DNA of 34,663 bases from Clostridiaceae bacterium (GTDB lineage Bacteria > Bacillota > Clostridia > Saccharofermentanales > DTU023): NCBI GenBank assembly GCA_012841145.1, contig DUVH01000040.1, forward strand, positions 1 to 34,663, given 5' to 3'. The position numbers and the translations under genes are program-made. Position 1 is the stretch's first letter; the number at the start of each line of letters is the position of its first letter. The notes below the pieces were generated by a model, which saw only the letters and a list, made by a program, of their open reading frames with translations, did not search any database and was not told where the DNA came from. Below, in pieces: positions 1 through 6,704 of this stretch.

Positions 1-116
1 AAAAATACCCGCTGGCGTACTGTTGATCCATAATCTCCGGCTCGTTCCTTTGGCATCACAGAAAACCCGTTCACGCAAAGCATTGATACAAAAGGCTTTC
101 GCACTTGACACAGTAG

Positions 117-375
117 GGAATTTTGCAATTAATACTAAAAAACTGTGCACTGTCCGGCTAAGAACGGGTATCGGACGCGAAATCCAAAAATTCGATATTA
201 ACTGCAAAATTGCACGCCGGCATTAGGCGCTAAGTCCAGAAATTCGAAGTTAACTGCAAAACTGCACATGGGCATCGAGTGCGAAATCCAACAATTCGAA
301 AGTAACCGAAAAAATGCACATGGGTCTAGGTGTGAAATCCAGATTTTTGATATTAATTGAAAAAATGCACAATGA
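117..375. repeat. Degenerate intergenic tandem repeat cluster (left copy)
   Basis: The first 478 bases hold no convincing gene. Four units spaced 51-52 bp end in TGCAC at 211, 263, 315 and 366. Each begins with a form of AARTCCARAAATTCG followed by TTAACTGCAAAA-TGCAC, and the units decay from left to right. A copy in the opposite orientation (AATTTTGCAATTAATA ... CTGTGCAC) lies at about 117-150, so the cluster contains an inverted pair. The same core, reverse-complemented, makes up the tandem array at 29678-29920. Any open frame here (for example 23-226) is a by-product of the repeat and should not be annotated as a protein. Confidence 0.7.
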
Positions 376-478
376 TTTTAAGCGTTTGGCGAATAGCGAG
401 AAAAGGGAGCTTAGCTCGTTATCGCTATTGATGGGCGGTTTGAGATAGCCACTTTAACTTTTGTGGGAGGTTCCTGTT

Positions 479-1162
479 TTACGTAAGCCTTTCCTTGACT
501 AACCCGTTCTCGCTCCAAGACAAGCGGTAAGCATTCTTTTCGGGATTTGCCTTTATAACTCTCATTTCCCCGTCTTGCCAAACAATCGCAACCTGATTTT
601 CAATAGCAATCGCATCTGTTGTTTGACCGATGTAGAGGTCCTCAAAATCCTTCCGACTTTCCTCGTCGTAGTGTGGGCAATGTAAGTACGGGATGATGCC
701 GAGTCCTTTCACCCATTTAAACGTGGGGTTTTCTTCCTCTGCGACAAACTCACTATCGCTATGTCCGGCGACAAACCAACAGATGGAGCCCGCACTTAAG
801 CCGGATAGAACTTTGTTGTCCTGATAAGCATCCAAGAGATACCGGTCGACAGAATATTCTCTCCATACATCCATCATGTATTCGGTGTTCCCGCCACCGA
901 CGTAGATGATGTCAGCCTTTTCGATTTTGCTCTTTGCTTCTTCAGAAGTTGTGGTTCCCTCGCATAAAAGCAAGGAGTCGACCGTACAGCCTAACGATGT
1001 ATACAGGTCGCTTATTACCTCAACATACGATTGCGCGTCCCCGCTGGCTGTTGGAATAAAAAGCAAGTTCGGATTATCTATATTGGATGATGCCACGATA
1101 AATTGATCGATGGCATATGTTTCATGGTTATATACTTCTCCGCCGCCAATTGCGATGATCAT
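479..1162 (-). CDS. Peptidase S51 family protein (dipeptidase E-like)
   Basis: A 227-residue cytosolic protein of the S51 (PepE/cyanophycinase-like) serine peptidase family. These enzymes have a class-I glutamine-amidotransferase-like fold and cleave short Asp-containing peptides or related substrates. The N-terminus MIIAIGGGEV is typical. GGGNTEYM lies near residue 89, and the nucleophile elbow GLSAGS places the catalytic serine at about residue 123. A His-rich stretch (LHCPHYDEE) follows near residue 160. I chose the start at 1162 because AGGAGA lies 8-10 bases upstream; the frame stays open to 1219 but that extension has no family similarity. It follows trpS by 81 bases and may be cotranscribed, although a strong stem-loop sits just upstream of its ribosome binding site. 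The true substrate cannot be told. Confidence 0.85.
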   Translation of the reverse strand: MIIAIGGGEVYNHETYAIDQFIVASSNIDNPNLLFIPTASGDAQSYVEVISDLYTSLGCTVDSLLLCEGTTTSEEAKSKIEKADIIYVGGGNTEYMMDVWREYSVDRYLLDAYQDNKVLSGLSAGSICWFVAGHSDSEFVAEEENPTFKWVKGLGIIPYLHCPHYDEESRKDFEDLYIGQTTDAIAIENQVAIVWQDGEMRVIKANPEKNAYRLSWSENGLVKERLT

Positions 1163-1178
1163 GTGATATCTCTCCTGC

Positions 1179-1207
1179 CGGTTAATGGAGCAACGTTCCA
1201 TTAACCG
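1179..1207 (-). promoter_or_regulatory. 11-bp perfect inverted repeat abutting the peptidase ribosome binding site
   Basis: CGGTTAATGGA (1179-1189) and its exact reverse complement (1197-1207) enclose a 7-base loop. In the transcript of the minus strand the stem ends directly before the GGCAGGAGAG ribosome binding site. There is no T-run after it, so it is not a standard terminator. It could be an operator, an mRNA-processing or stability hairpin between trpS and the peptidase gene, or a translational control element. Confidence 0.5.
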
Positions 1208-1243
1208 AGTGAAAATCATAGTTTTTGTAAAAAGAATGTGCGA

Positions 1244-2332
1244 TTATTCGTTTTCGGGATAGCGCTCAATCGCTTCCTTGAGGAACGAGTCGTCTTCGAA
1301 ATAATTGATGCGCATGGCGGCGCGGACGCGCTTGACGGTCCGGTCCGCTTTGCGGCTTGCGATCTTTGTCGATTCCTCGAGGTATTCGATGACTTCGGGG
1401 AGTCGAGATTCCCAATATTTGCGGCGCTCGCGAATCGGCACAAGCATGTCTTCCAGCACGTTGATGAGGAATCGCTTGACCTTGACGTCGCCAAGCCCGC
1501 CGCGACGATAGTGAGCTTTCATCGCGTCGAGATTCTCGTATTCGGGCAGGAACCTCGCGAAATGCTCAGTTTTTGAGAACGCATCGAGATACGTGAATAC
1601 GGGGTTCCCTTCGACCGTTCCCGGATCTTCCACGCGCAGGTGATTCGGATCGGTGAACATCGACATGACTTTTTTGCGCACATCTTCCGGCGTGTCTGTC
1701 AGATAAATGCAGTTTCCGAGCGATTTGCTCATTTTTGCGTCACCATCGAGTCCGGGAAGGCGCATGCCGGCTTCCGTCTCAGGCAGGAGAGCTTTCGGCA
1801 TGACGAGTGTCTCGCCGTAGACCGCATTGAACTTGTGCACGATCTCTGTGCATTGCTCGAGCATGGGGAGCTGATCTTCACCCACCGGGACGACCGTCGC
1901 GTCAAAGGCCGTGATATCGGCTGCCTGACTGATCGGATAGTTGAAAAAGCCGACGGGAATACTCGACTCGAAACCTCTCATTTTGATTTCCGTTTTGACG
2001 GTCGGGTTGCGCTGCAAACGGGCGACCGTGACGAGGTTTGTGTAATAGAAGCAGAGCTCCGTTAGAGCTTGAACGCCCGACTGGATAAAGAGTGCCGTTT
2101 TCTCAGGATCGAGTCCTGCGGAGAGGTTGTCCAAAGCCACCTCCAAGACGTTTTCCCGTATCTTTTCAGGATTCTCCGCATTGTCGGTTAGCGCCTGTGC
2201 GTCGGCGATCATGATATAGATCTCATCAAAATCACCTGAATTCTGGAGTTCGACTCTCCTCCGCAATGAGCCGACGTAATGGCCTAGATGGAGCCGCCCT
2301 GTCGGGCGGTCACCTGTGAGAATAATGTTCAT
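1244..2332 (-). CDS. trpS: Tryptophanyl-tRNA synthetase
   Basis: Class Ic aminoacyl-tRNA synthetase that charges tRNA-Trp with tryptophan using ATP. The 362-residue length is slightly above the usual 325-345. The HIGH-type signature is HLGH in [11 protein letters not shown] at residues 13-22, and the KMSKS loop appears intact in [11 protein letters not shown] near residue 200. The N-terminus [13 protein letters not shown] matches the family. The start at 2332 agrees with that alignment, but the nearest purine-rich site (GGAAGGA) lies about 16 bases upstream, so initiation may be weak or the leader structured. The leader carries the 60-bp repeats described separately. I could not find a T-box specifier or antiterminator in it. 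Confidence 0.97.
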   Translation of the reverse strand: MNIILTGDRPTGRLHLGHYVGSLRRRVELQNSGDFDEIYIMIADAQALTDNAENPEKIRENVLEVALDNLSAGLDPEKTALFIQSGVQALTELCFYYTNLVTVARLQRNPTVKTEIKMRGFESSIPVGFFNYPISQAADITAFDATVVPVGEDQLPMLEQCTEIVHKFNAVYGETLVMPKALLPETEAGMRLPGLDGDAKMSKSLGNCIYLTDTPEDVRKKVMSMFTDPNHLRVEDPGTVEGNPVFTYLDAFSKTEHFARFLPEYENLDAMKAHYRRGGLGDVKVKRFLINVLEDMLVPIRERRKYWESRLPEVIEYLEESTKIASRKADRTVKRVRAAMRINYFEDDSFLKEAIERYPENE

Positions 2333-2404
2333 AAGCGTTTACAAGAATCCTTCCTGTTTGATTTTCATAACTGTTAGCCGCAACGGAGCGATGCTATGTC
2401 TCAC

Positions 2405-2560
2405 AGATTAACACATTCCCTTGATGCAGGGACACCAAACCGTCCTGCCGATGGTGATTAAAAATGTAATACACTTTCCCTTGATGCAGGGACACCAAAC
2501 CGCCCTGCCGAAGACAATTACAAAATTAATGCACAATCCCTTGATGCAGGGACGCAAAAG
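2405..2560. repeat. Three 60-bp tandem repeats with conserved hairpin, upstream of trpS
   Basis: The core CCCTTGATGCAGGGAC recurs at 2418, 2478 and 2538, an exact 60-bp period. The first two units extend through ACACCAAACCGYCCTGCCGA; the third decays after GCAGGGACG. Each full unit can fold a GCAGGG/CCCTGC-type stem. The T/C difference between units 1 and 2 changes a pairing position but keeps a stem. The AT-rich stretches between cores are also related (ATTA-AAA-TAAT-CAC pattern), so these are not CRISPR spacers. The region (2333-2627) holds no gene and would be part of the trpS leader if transcription starts upstream. Confidence 0.7.
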
Positions 2561-2627
2561 TCCTCGAAGGAGTACTTAGAGGTTCTGCTTGACCGTTCGG
2601 ACGGAATCCATCGTAAAAGCCGCGATC

Positions 2628-3407
2628 TCATGCTTTTCGCGTTTTGCTTCGCATTTCTTCGCGGAGCGACAGCGCCAACGCAAGGTCGTCTGTGATGAGT
2701 GCGTCGACGCCCTTCTTCCGGATGGCGTGCCGCATGACGCGAGGCACGTTCACCGTCCAAAAGCGGACGCTAATGTTGAGATATCGACAGAGAGAGACGA
2801 AACCGGGAACGTACAAATTAAGAAAATGCGGGTGGAGCGCGTCGAGCCCATTTTCACGTGCCGCTTTTAAAGCGCGGAAAGGGCGCGACTTGAAAAGGAA
2901 CGCACATTCGAGATCTGGAGCAAGCCGTTTCATTTCGACGACACTGTCAAGGTTGAACGACGAAACGATAACACGATCGCGGAGTCTGTATTGATCAATC
3001 GCGTATAGGAGTTCCGACTCAATGAGCGGATACGGGCTGATGCTGTTTTTGATTTCAATATTGACTGTGAGCGACTCCCAAGCGAACCAGCTTAAAAATT
3101 CCTCTAGCGAGGGGAAGTGTTCTTCCGGCGCTCCCGGGAAAGAATAGGCAGCATTCAGCTCGGAAAGCTGACGCCATGTCAAATCTTTTAAGTCGGCATC
3201 AACACCCGCTAGGCGTTGCATGTTCTCATCGTGACAGATGACGAGCGTGCCGTCCGCTGTCCTTTGGAGATCAAGCTCAATACCGTCCGCACGGAGACCA
3301 TGCGCCGCACGAAAAGCTGACATCGTGTTTTCAGGGAAATGTCGATGAATACCGCGATGCGCGAAAATGGCGGGCTTTACCGCTTCTTCTGTTTTACATG
3401 TTCTCAA
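2628..3407 (-). CDS. Glycerophosphodiester phosphodiesterase family protein
   Basis: A GDPD-family TIM-barrel metalloenzyme that would hydrolyse glycerophosphodiesters to glycerol-3-phosphate and an alcohol. The family signature is clear: AHRG, then FPENT, then GIELDLQRTADG and CHDENMQR, giving the expected His, Glu, Asn, Glu, Asp and His metal-binding and catalytic residues. The C-terminal part also matches (VRFWTVN). The family usually has about 240-260 residues. The frame is open to 3509, but that extension lies inside the upstream transporter gene and has no similarity. A TTG at 3407, preceded by GAAGGG, gives 259 residues and a 14-base overlap with the transporter stop, which implies translational coupling. 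No signal peptide is visible, so it is probably cytoplasmic. The start is uncertain. Confidence 0.88.
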   Translation of the reverse strand: MRTCKTEEAVKPAIFAHRGIHRHFPENTMSAFRAAHGLRADGIELDLQRTADGTLVICHDENMQRLAGVDADLKDLTWRQLSELNAAYSFPGAPEEHFPSLEEFLSWFAWESLTVNIEIKNSISPYPLIESELLYAIDQYRLRDRVIVSSFNLDSVVEMKRLAPDLECAFLFKSRPFRALKAARENGLDALHPHFLNLYVPGFVSLCRYLNISVRFWTVNVPRVMRHAIRKKGVDALITDDLALALSLREEMRSKTRKA

Positions 3408-4788
3408 GCGTAGATAACCCTTCTTCGTCGGCTGCTTTCGTGTCCGTGACTTCCCCATGCTTGACGAACGATGTGCAGAGGAGCGCGAGTCCGAAACAGA
3501 TGACGGCATAGATGAATAACGTATTGTAGTTGTCGGTCACGTCGCGAATCCATCCGAAAAGAATAGGACTGAAGATCGACGCGGAAAACGAGAAGAAGTA
3601 GTAGTAACCCGTGAAGCGTCCGATCTTGTCGTGCGATGCGAGCTCGACGACCATGGGAAGCGAGTTGATATTGACGCATGCCCAACCTATCCCCGCGCAC
3701 GCTAAGAGCGCGATGACGACGATCTGTTTGATCGTGGCTGAAGAAGCGCTCAGTACATCAACACCGAATGCCGTCAGAATGGGATTGATGAAGACCATCG
3801 GCATCAGGAAGAGCAGGAGCAACACGAGTCCCGTAACGATCGTTTTCTTGCGCCCGCGCTTGCTCGCGATGATTCCCGCGGGGAGCGCGAAAGCGACAAA
3901 TGTCAAGGAGAACGAGGTCAGCATGATCGTTGCCGTTCCCTTGCCGACATGCAACGTGTTTGTCGCGAAGAGCGTAAAGAACGTTTCGATGGCGTTATAA
4001 GCGCAGAACCAGAAAAAGATTGCTCCCAAGAGCAGGATGAGGCTGCGCCTTTCGGCTGCCGTCAATTTGCGATCGACCCCGCCCATTTCCTTGATTTCTT
4101 TTGCCTCTTCTTGGTCTTTTAAGTACGTTTCGGCAAATTCTTTCGCAGTGAGACGCTTATTCAGAGATTCGCGCTGGGCGCGGCGCCACATTTCGGCAAC
4201 CGGTTCGCGTACGAAGAGGAGCAGACAGATAAGGGCGGCTACCATGATGACGGAGCCCATTCCGAATGTAAGTCTGCCCGACTCGTCTATTTTTGCAAGG
4301 AAGCCGCCGGCGAGAAATGCGATGATGCTTCCGATTCCGCCCATCAAGTTAATGAGACCGTTCGCTTTGCTGCGCAAGGGGCGCGGCGTGACGTCAGGCA
4401 TGAGCGCGATGACGGGCGAGCGCCAGAACGACATGATCAAGTTGAAGCACACGATAAACCCCATCATGAGCCAGAGCGTTTTCGCCCAGGGAATCAGGAA
4501 GAAAAAGAGCGCGGAAAGCGGGATGCCGACAATGATCCACGGCATCCGTCGTCCGTACCGCGTGAACGTCCTGTCACTCAGTGTGCCGACAAGCGGCTGA
4601 AAGACAATGCCGAAGACATTGTCAATTGTCATAATAGCGCCGATGATCGTCGTGGAGAGCAGGAATCGCTCCTCAAGAAGGACGGGCACCAAACTGTTAT
4701 ACAGGCTCCAAGCCAATGAGCTCGCTAAAAAGCCGAAGCCCAGCAGCAACGTTTTCTTATAATCGAGTTTTCCGGTTGTTTTTGACAT
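3394..4788 (-). CDS. MFS transporter (SLC45/GPH-like sugar transporter)
   Basis: A 464-residue polytopic membrane protein with about 12 hydrophobic segments. The loop after the second segment reads GTLSDRTFTRYGRRMPWI, the MFS loop 2-3 motif in the form seen in SLC45-type and glycoside-pentoside-hexuronide sugar:cation symporters. A long cytoplasmic loop lies between segments 6 and 7 (about residues 195-250), rich in charged residues. A second half-motif SKRGRKKTI follows near residue 310. The start is supported by GGAGG 5-6 bases upstream. The downstream phosphodiesterase gene overlaps its 3' end, so the two probably form an operon. The substrate is not determinable; a sugar or glycoside is the family-based guess. 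Confidence 0.88.
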   Translation of the reverse strand: MSKTTGKLDYKKTLLLGFGFLASSLAWSLYNSLVPVLLEERFLLSTTIIGAIMTIDNVFGIVFQPLVGTLSDRTFTRYGRRMPWIIVGIPLSALFFFLIPWAKTLWLMMGFIVCFNLIMSFWRSPVIALMPDVTPRPLRSKANGLINLMGGIGSIIAFLAGGFLAKIDESGRLTFGMGSVIMVAALICLLLFVREPVAEMWRRAQRESLNKRLTAKEFAETYLKDQEEAKEIKEMGGVDRKLTAAERRSLILLLGAIFFWFCAYNAIETFFTLFATNTLHVGKGTATIMLTSFSLTFVAFALPAGIIASKRGRKKTIVTGLVLLLLFLMPMVFINPILTAFGVDVLSASSATIKQIVVIALLACAGIGWACVNINSLPMVVELASHDKIGRFTGYYYFFSFSASIFSPILFGWIRDVTDNYNTLFIYAVICFGLALLCTSFVKHGEVTDTKAADEEGLSTLENM

Positions 4789-5173
4789 GTATACCTCCGC
4801 TCAGTGCGTCTTCGGCAGAGAGCTGCCGTATGATTTCGATACGACTGACTGCATCTTCCCTTTCTGATCAAGAGTCACTCCAAGCATGAGCAGCCACAAG
4901 GAAACTCTCTCAGTAAATCATGATCGAGAAGGAAAGTTCGACAAGATCCGTGTTGACATCATGAGCTCATTGTACCAAATGAAATGAGCCTGCATGAAGA
5001 GACTGATGGATTATCGCCGCCTTATGTAAGATCTCTGTAAATACGTCATTCTGGCCGCATTATCCTAGCCTCGACTTGCGGGGAGATGCGATCTGTCCGC
5101 TATTATTTTTGGGTGAATTGTCAACGAGGGGCACGCGCGTTTGAGCCGATCCGCCGATAAAGAAACAGGGTTT
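4789..5173. other. Gene-free interval upstream of the MFS gene
   Basis: No coding frame in this stretch looks real. On the minus strand an extended -10-like TGGTACAAT (4969-4977) lies about 190 bases before the MFS start, next to the 10-bp palindrome ATGAGCTCAT (4961-4970). A good -35 is not evident. Nothing else recognisable was seen. Confidence 0.35.
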
Positions 5174-5204
5174 TAAAAGGGAAATCGGCAAGCGTGATTT
5201 GCCG
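5174..5204 (-). terminator. Probable terminator after the DUF503 gene
   Basis: On the minus strand CGGCAA (5204-5199), a 7-base loop and TTGCCG (5191-5186) form a 6-bp stem followed by ATTTCCCTTTT. The T-tract is interrupted, so termination may be partial. It would end the thioesterase-DUF503 transcript. Confidence 0.5.
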
Positions 5205-5246
5205 CATAGGACGGTAATCTATCGTAGGACTGCCCCGTATAACCTG

Positions 5247-5528
5247 TCAGATAATTTCGGCGTTCCAGTCGCGGATTTCGCCTTCGCAGTGATTTTCGAT
5301 TGTGTTGAGGATGGACTGCTCGAGTTCACGTCCGCCCGCTTCCGACAGGACAACGCCCGCAATGCCGAGGCAAAGCGTCTGTTGGGCGTCTTGGCAATCG
5401 ACTTCCTTGACGGAAATGCGATGGCGGCGCGTCAGCCGATCGATCAAGCCGTAGCGGACTTTGCGTTTGTCCTTGAGCGATGTGCTCCAAGGCAGGTGTA
5501 TCACGACTTCTACTATGAGCACCCGCAT
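5247..5528 (-). CDS. DUF503 family protein (YlxP-like)
   Basis: A 93-residue protein of the DUF503 family (Bacillus YlxP). The family marks are an N-terminal beta strand (MRVLIVEVVIHLP), then SLKDKRKVRYGLIDRL, then the ISVKEVDCQDAQQ segment and a G-I-A-GVVLSEA strand. YlxP lies in the nusA-infB-rbfA region in many Bacillota and has been linked to ribosome or translation factors, but its biochemical role is not firmly known. Here it follows an acyl-ACP thioesterase instead, separated by 10 bases. The start at 5528 has GGAG 8 bases upstream; the frame is open to 5606, but the extra residues overlap the thioesterase and lack similarity. Confidence 0.85.
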   Translation of the reverse strand: MRVLIVEVVIHLPWSTSLKDKRKVRYGLIDRLTRRHRISVKEVDCQDAQQTLCLGIAGVVLSEAGGRELEQSILNTIENHCEGEIRDWNAEII

Positions 5529-5538
5529 TTGGCAGCTC

Positions 5539-6384
5539 CTATGCTTCCTCGGAAGCGGTACGCGTCTCCAGCTCATATTCCAATGTGACGAGGAAAGCTG
5601 TCTCATCCGAATCGAGGAGACGCCCTTCGACGAAGAGATGACGATCGTGCTCGGGATCCGGGATCACGCAGACCGCAAGGCGGTCAAACAATCTGGCTTC
5701 ATTCATGAATTGGATGTGAAGTTTACGTACGACGAGTTCCTCTTTTAAGGGATCGATCGAAAGATAGGCGCCCACGGCATCAATGGCGAGTCTCACGTAG
5801 TATGAACTGTGAAAGTGCGTGTTCGTGTCGAGGTCGCCTAGCTGCACCTGATACCGCATGACTTCACGTTCCTCGGGATTGTCGAGGGCGGATTTCAGTC
5901 GCGGGATGTTTGCCATGTTGCCGACAGCGGGATCGTTCACTTTCGCCATTTTATCGAGATCTATGACGGACTTCGGGCGCATCGGTCTGTGGTCGTTGAT
6001 AGTGCACAAGATCCATTCCGATGACGCAGCCCCGAAATAGCTGGCTTCGTCGAGAGAGTTTATGTAGTAGCGGTTTTCACGGAACAGTCGGATACCGCGC
6101 GATCCTCGAGGCCAAGTGTCGATAATTAACACGTCCTCGGCTTTTGGGAGCTCACCGGTAAAAGAGAACGTGTTTGAGAGCAGTATCCAGCAGAAACCGC
6201 GCGCACGGACATCGTCCGATTTTCCGTCGAACCGATCACAGCTGTGATCATCACTGTCTTGCGCGAGAGCCATCAAGCGGTGTAAATGTACATGGCACTG
6301 AGGGTTGCAATCCTGATAAATGATTCTGTAACGTGCGATCGTATGTCCGTTGTCCAGATGAGTCAGATGCTCTTTTGAATGCAT
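5539..6384 (-). CDS. Acyl-ACP thioesterase (PF01643-type)
   Basis: A 281-residue double-hotdog acyl-[acyl carrier protein] thioesterase that would release free fatty acids from acyl-ACP in the cytosol. The N-terminal hotdog holds YRIIYQDCNPQCHVHLHRLM. The C-terminal half contains VQLGDLDTNTHFHSSYYVRL, the family Asn-x-His catalytic segment (DLDxNxHxxxxxY) near residues 190-200. Length and layout match bacterial FatA/FatB-like enzymes. GAGGG lies 6 bases before the start. It is transcribed divergently from the large adenylation-ACP-oxoamine synthase gene, and repeats in the intergenic gap could serve both. The context suggests that it supplies the fatty acid used by that enzyme; this is inference. 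Usually these genes stand alone in Clostridia. Confidence 0.88.
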   Translation of the reverse strand: MHSKEHLTHLDNGHTIARYRIIYQDCNPQCHVHLHRLMALAQDSDDHSCDRFDGKSDDVRARGFCWILLSNTFSFTGELPKAEDVLIIDTWPRGSRGIRLFRENRYYINSLDEASYFGAASSEWILCTINDHRPMRPKSVIDLDKMAKVNDPAVGNMANIPRLKSALDNPEEREVMRYQVQLGDLDTNTHFHSSYYVRLAIDAVGAYLSIDPLKEELVVRKLHIQFMNEARLFDRLAVCVIPDPEHDRHLFVEGRLLDSDETAFLVTLEYELETRTASEEA

Positions 6385-6492
6385 AAAATACCCTCGTTCT
6401 TTCGAAAATGTGTTGTCAACTTACTTTTGCGCACAATGCCGTTTAGCTTAAGACCACGCACAAACTTCAGTTTAGCACCAGAATACGAAGAA

Positions 6493-6541
6493 AATGTGAC
6501 GAAAAGACATTTTTTTGTCACATTAATAACTTGGTCACAAT
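6493..6541. promoter_or_regulatory. Inverted and direct GTCACAWT repeats between thioesterase and oxoamine synthase genes
   Basis: AATGTGAC (6493-6500) and GTCACATT (6517-6524) are exact 8-bp inverted arms 16 bases apart. GTCACAAT (6534-6541) repeats the second arm 17 bases on. GATAATAT follows at about 6550 and could be a -10 for the plus-strand gene. The arrangement between two divergent genes of related chemistry suggests operator sites of one regulator. The half-site resembles the TGTGA of CRP-family sites, but the spacing is not that of a CRP site. The rest of 6385-6704 holds no convincing gene. Confidence 0.5.
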
Positions 6542-6704
6542 TGAGTGAGATAATATCATCTGCGTAATGAGCTTTTCCGAAAAATCGATGATAGCTCGTA
6601 TCGTCAACGTAAGCTTAACGATTATGAAAGGCGGCAAAGGTCATACCGATCACCGGTAAATGCAAAGCAGCCGGAAAGCTCTTCCGCATGAGGAGGTAGA
6701 AAAG

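Noticed and set aside
23-226. Open frame of 67 codons
   Set aside because: It runs through the repeat cluster, and its C-terminal residues match those given by the repeat at 29.7-29.9 kb read in the other orientation. It has no ribosome binding site or family.
2405-2560. Possible short CRISPR array
   Set aside because: Only three units, the last one decayed, and the stretches between cores are similar to each other rather than unique. No cas genes are nearby.
2333-2627. T-box leader for trpS
   Set aside because: No AGGGTGGNACCGCG-like antiterminator or clear terminator was found on the minus strand, and the repeated stems do not follow the T-box layout.
6379-6567. Small plus-strand frame in the thioesterase/oxoamine synthase gap
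   Set aside because: No ribosome binding site, no recognisable protein features, and it overlaps the regulatory repeats.
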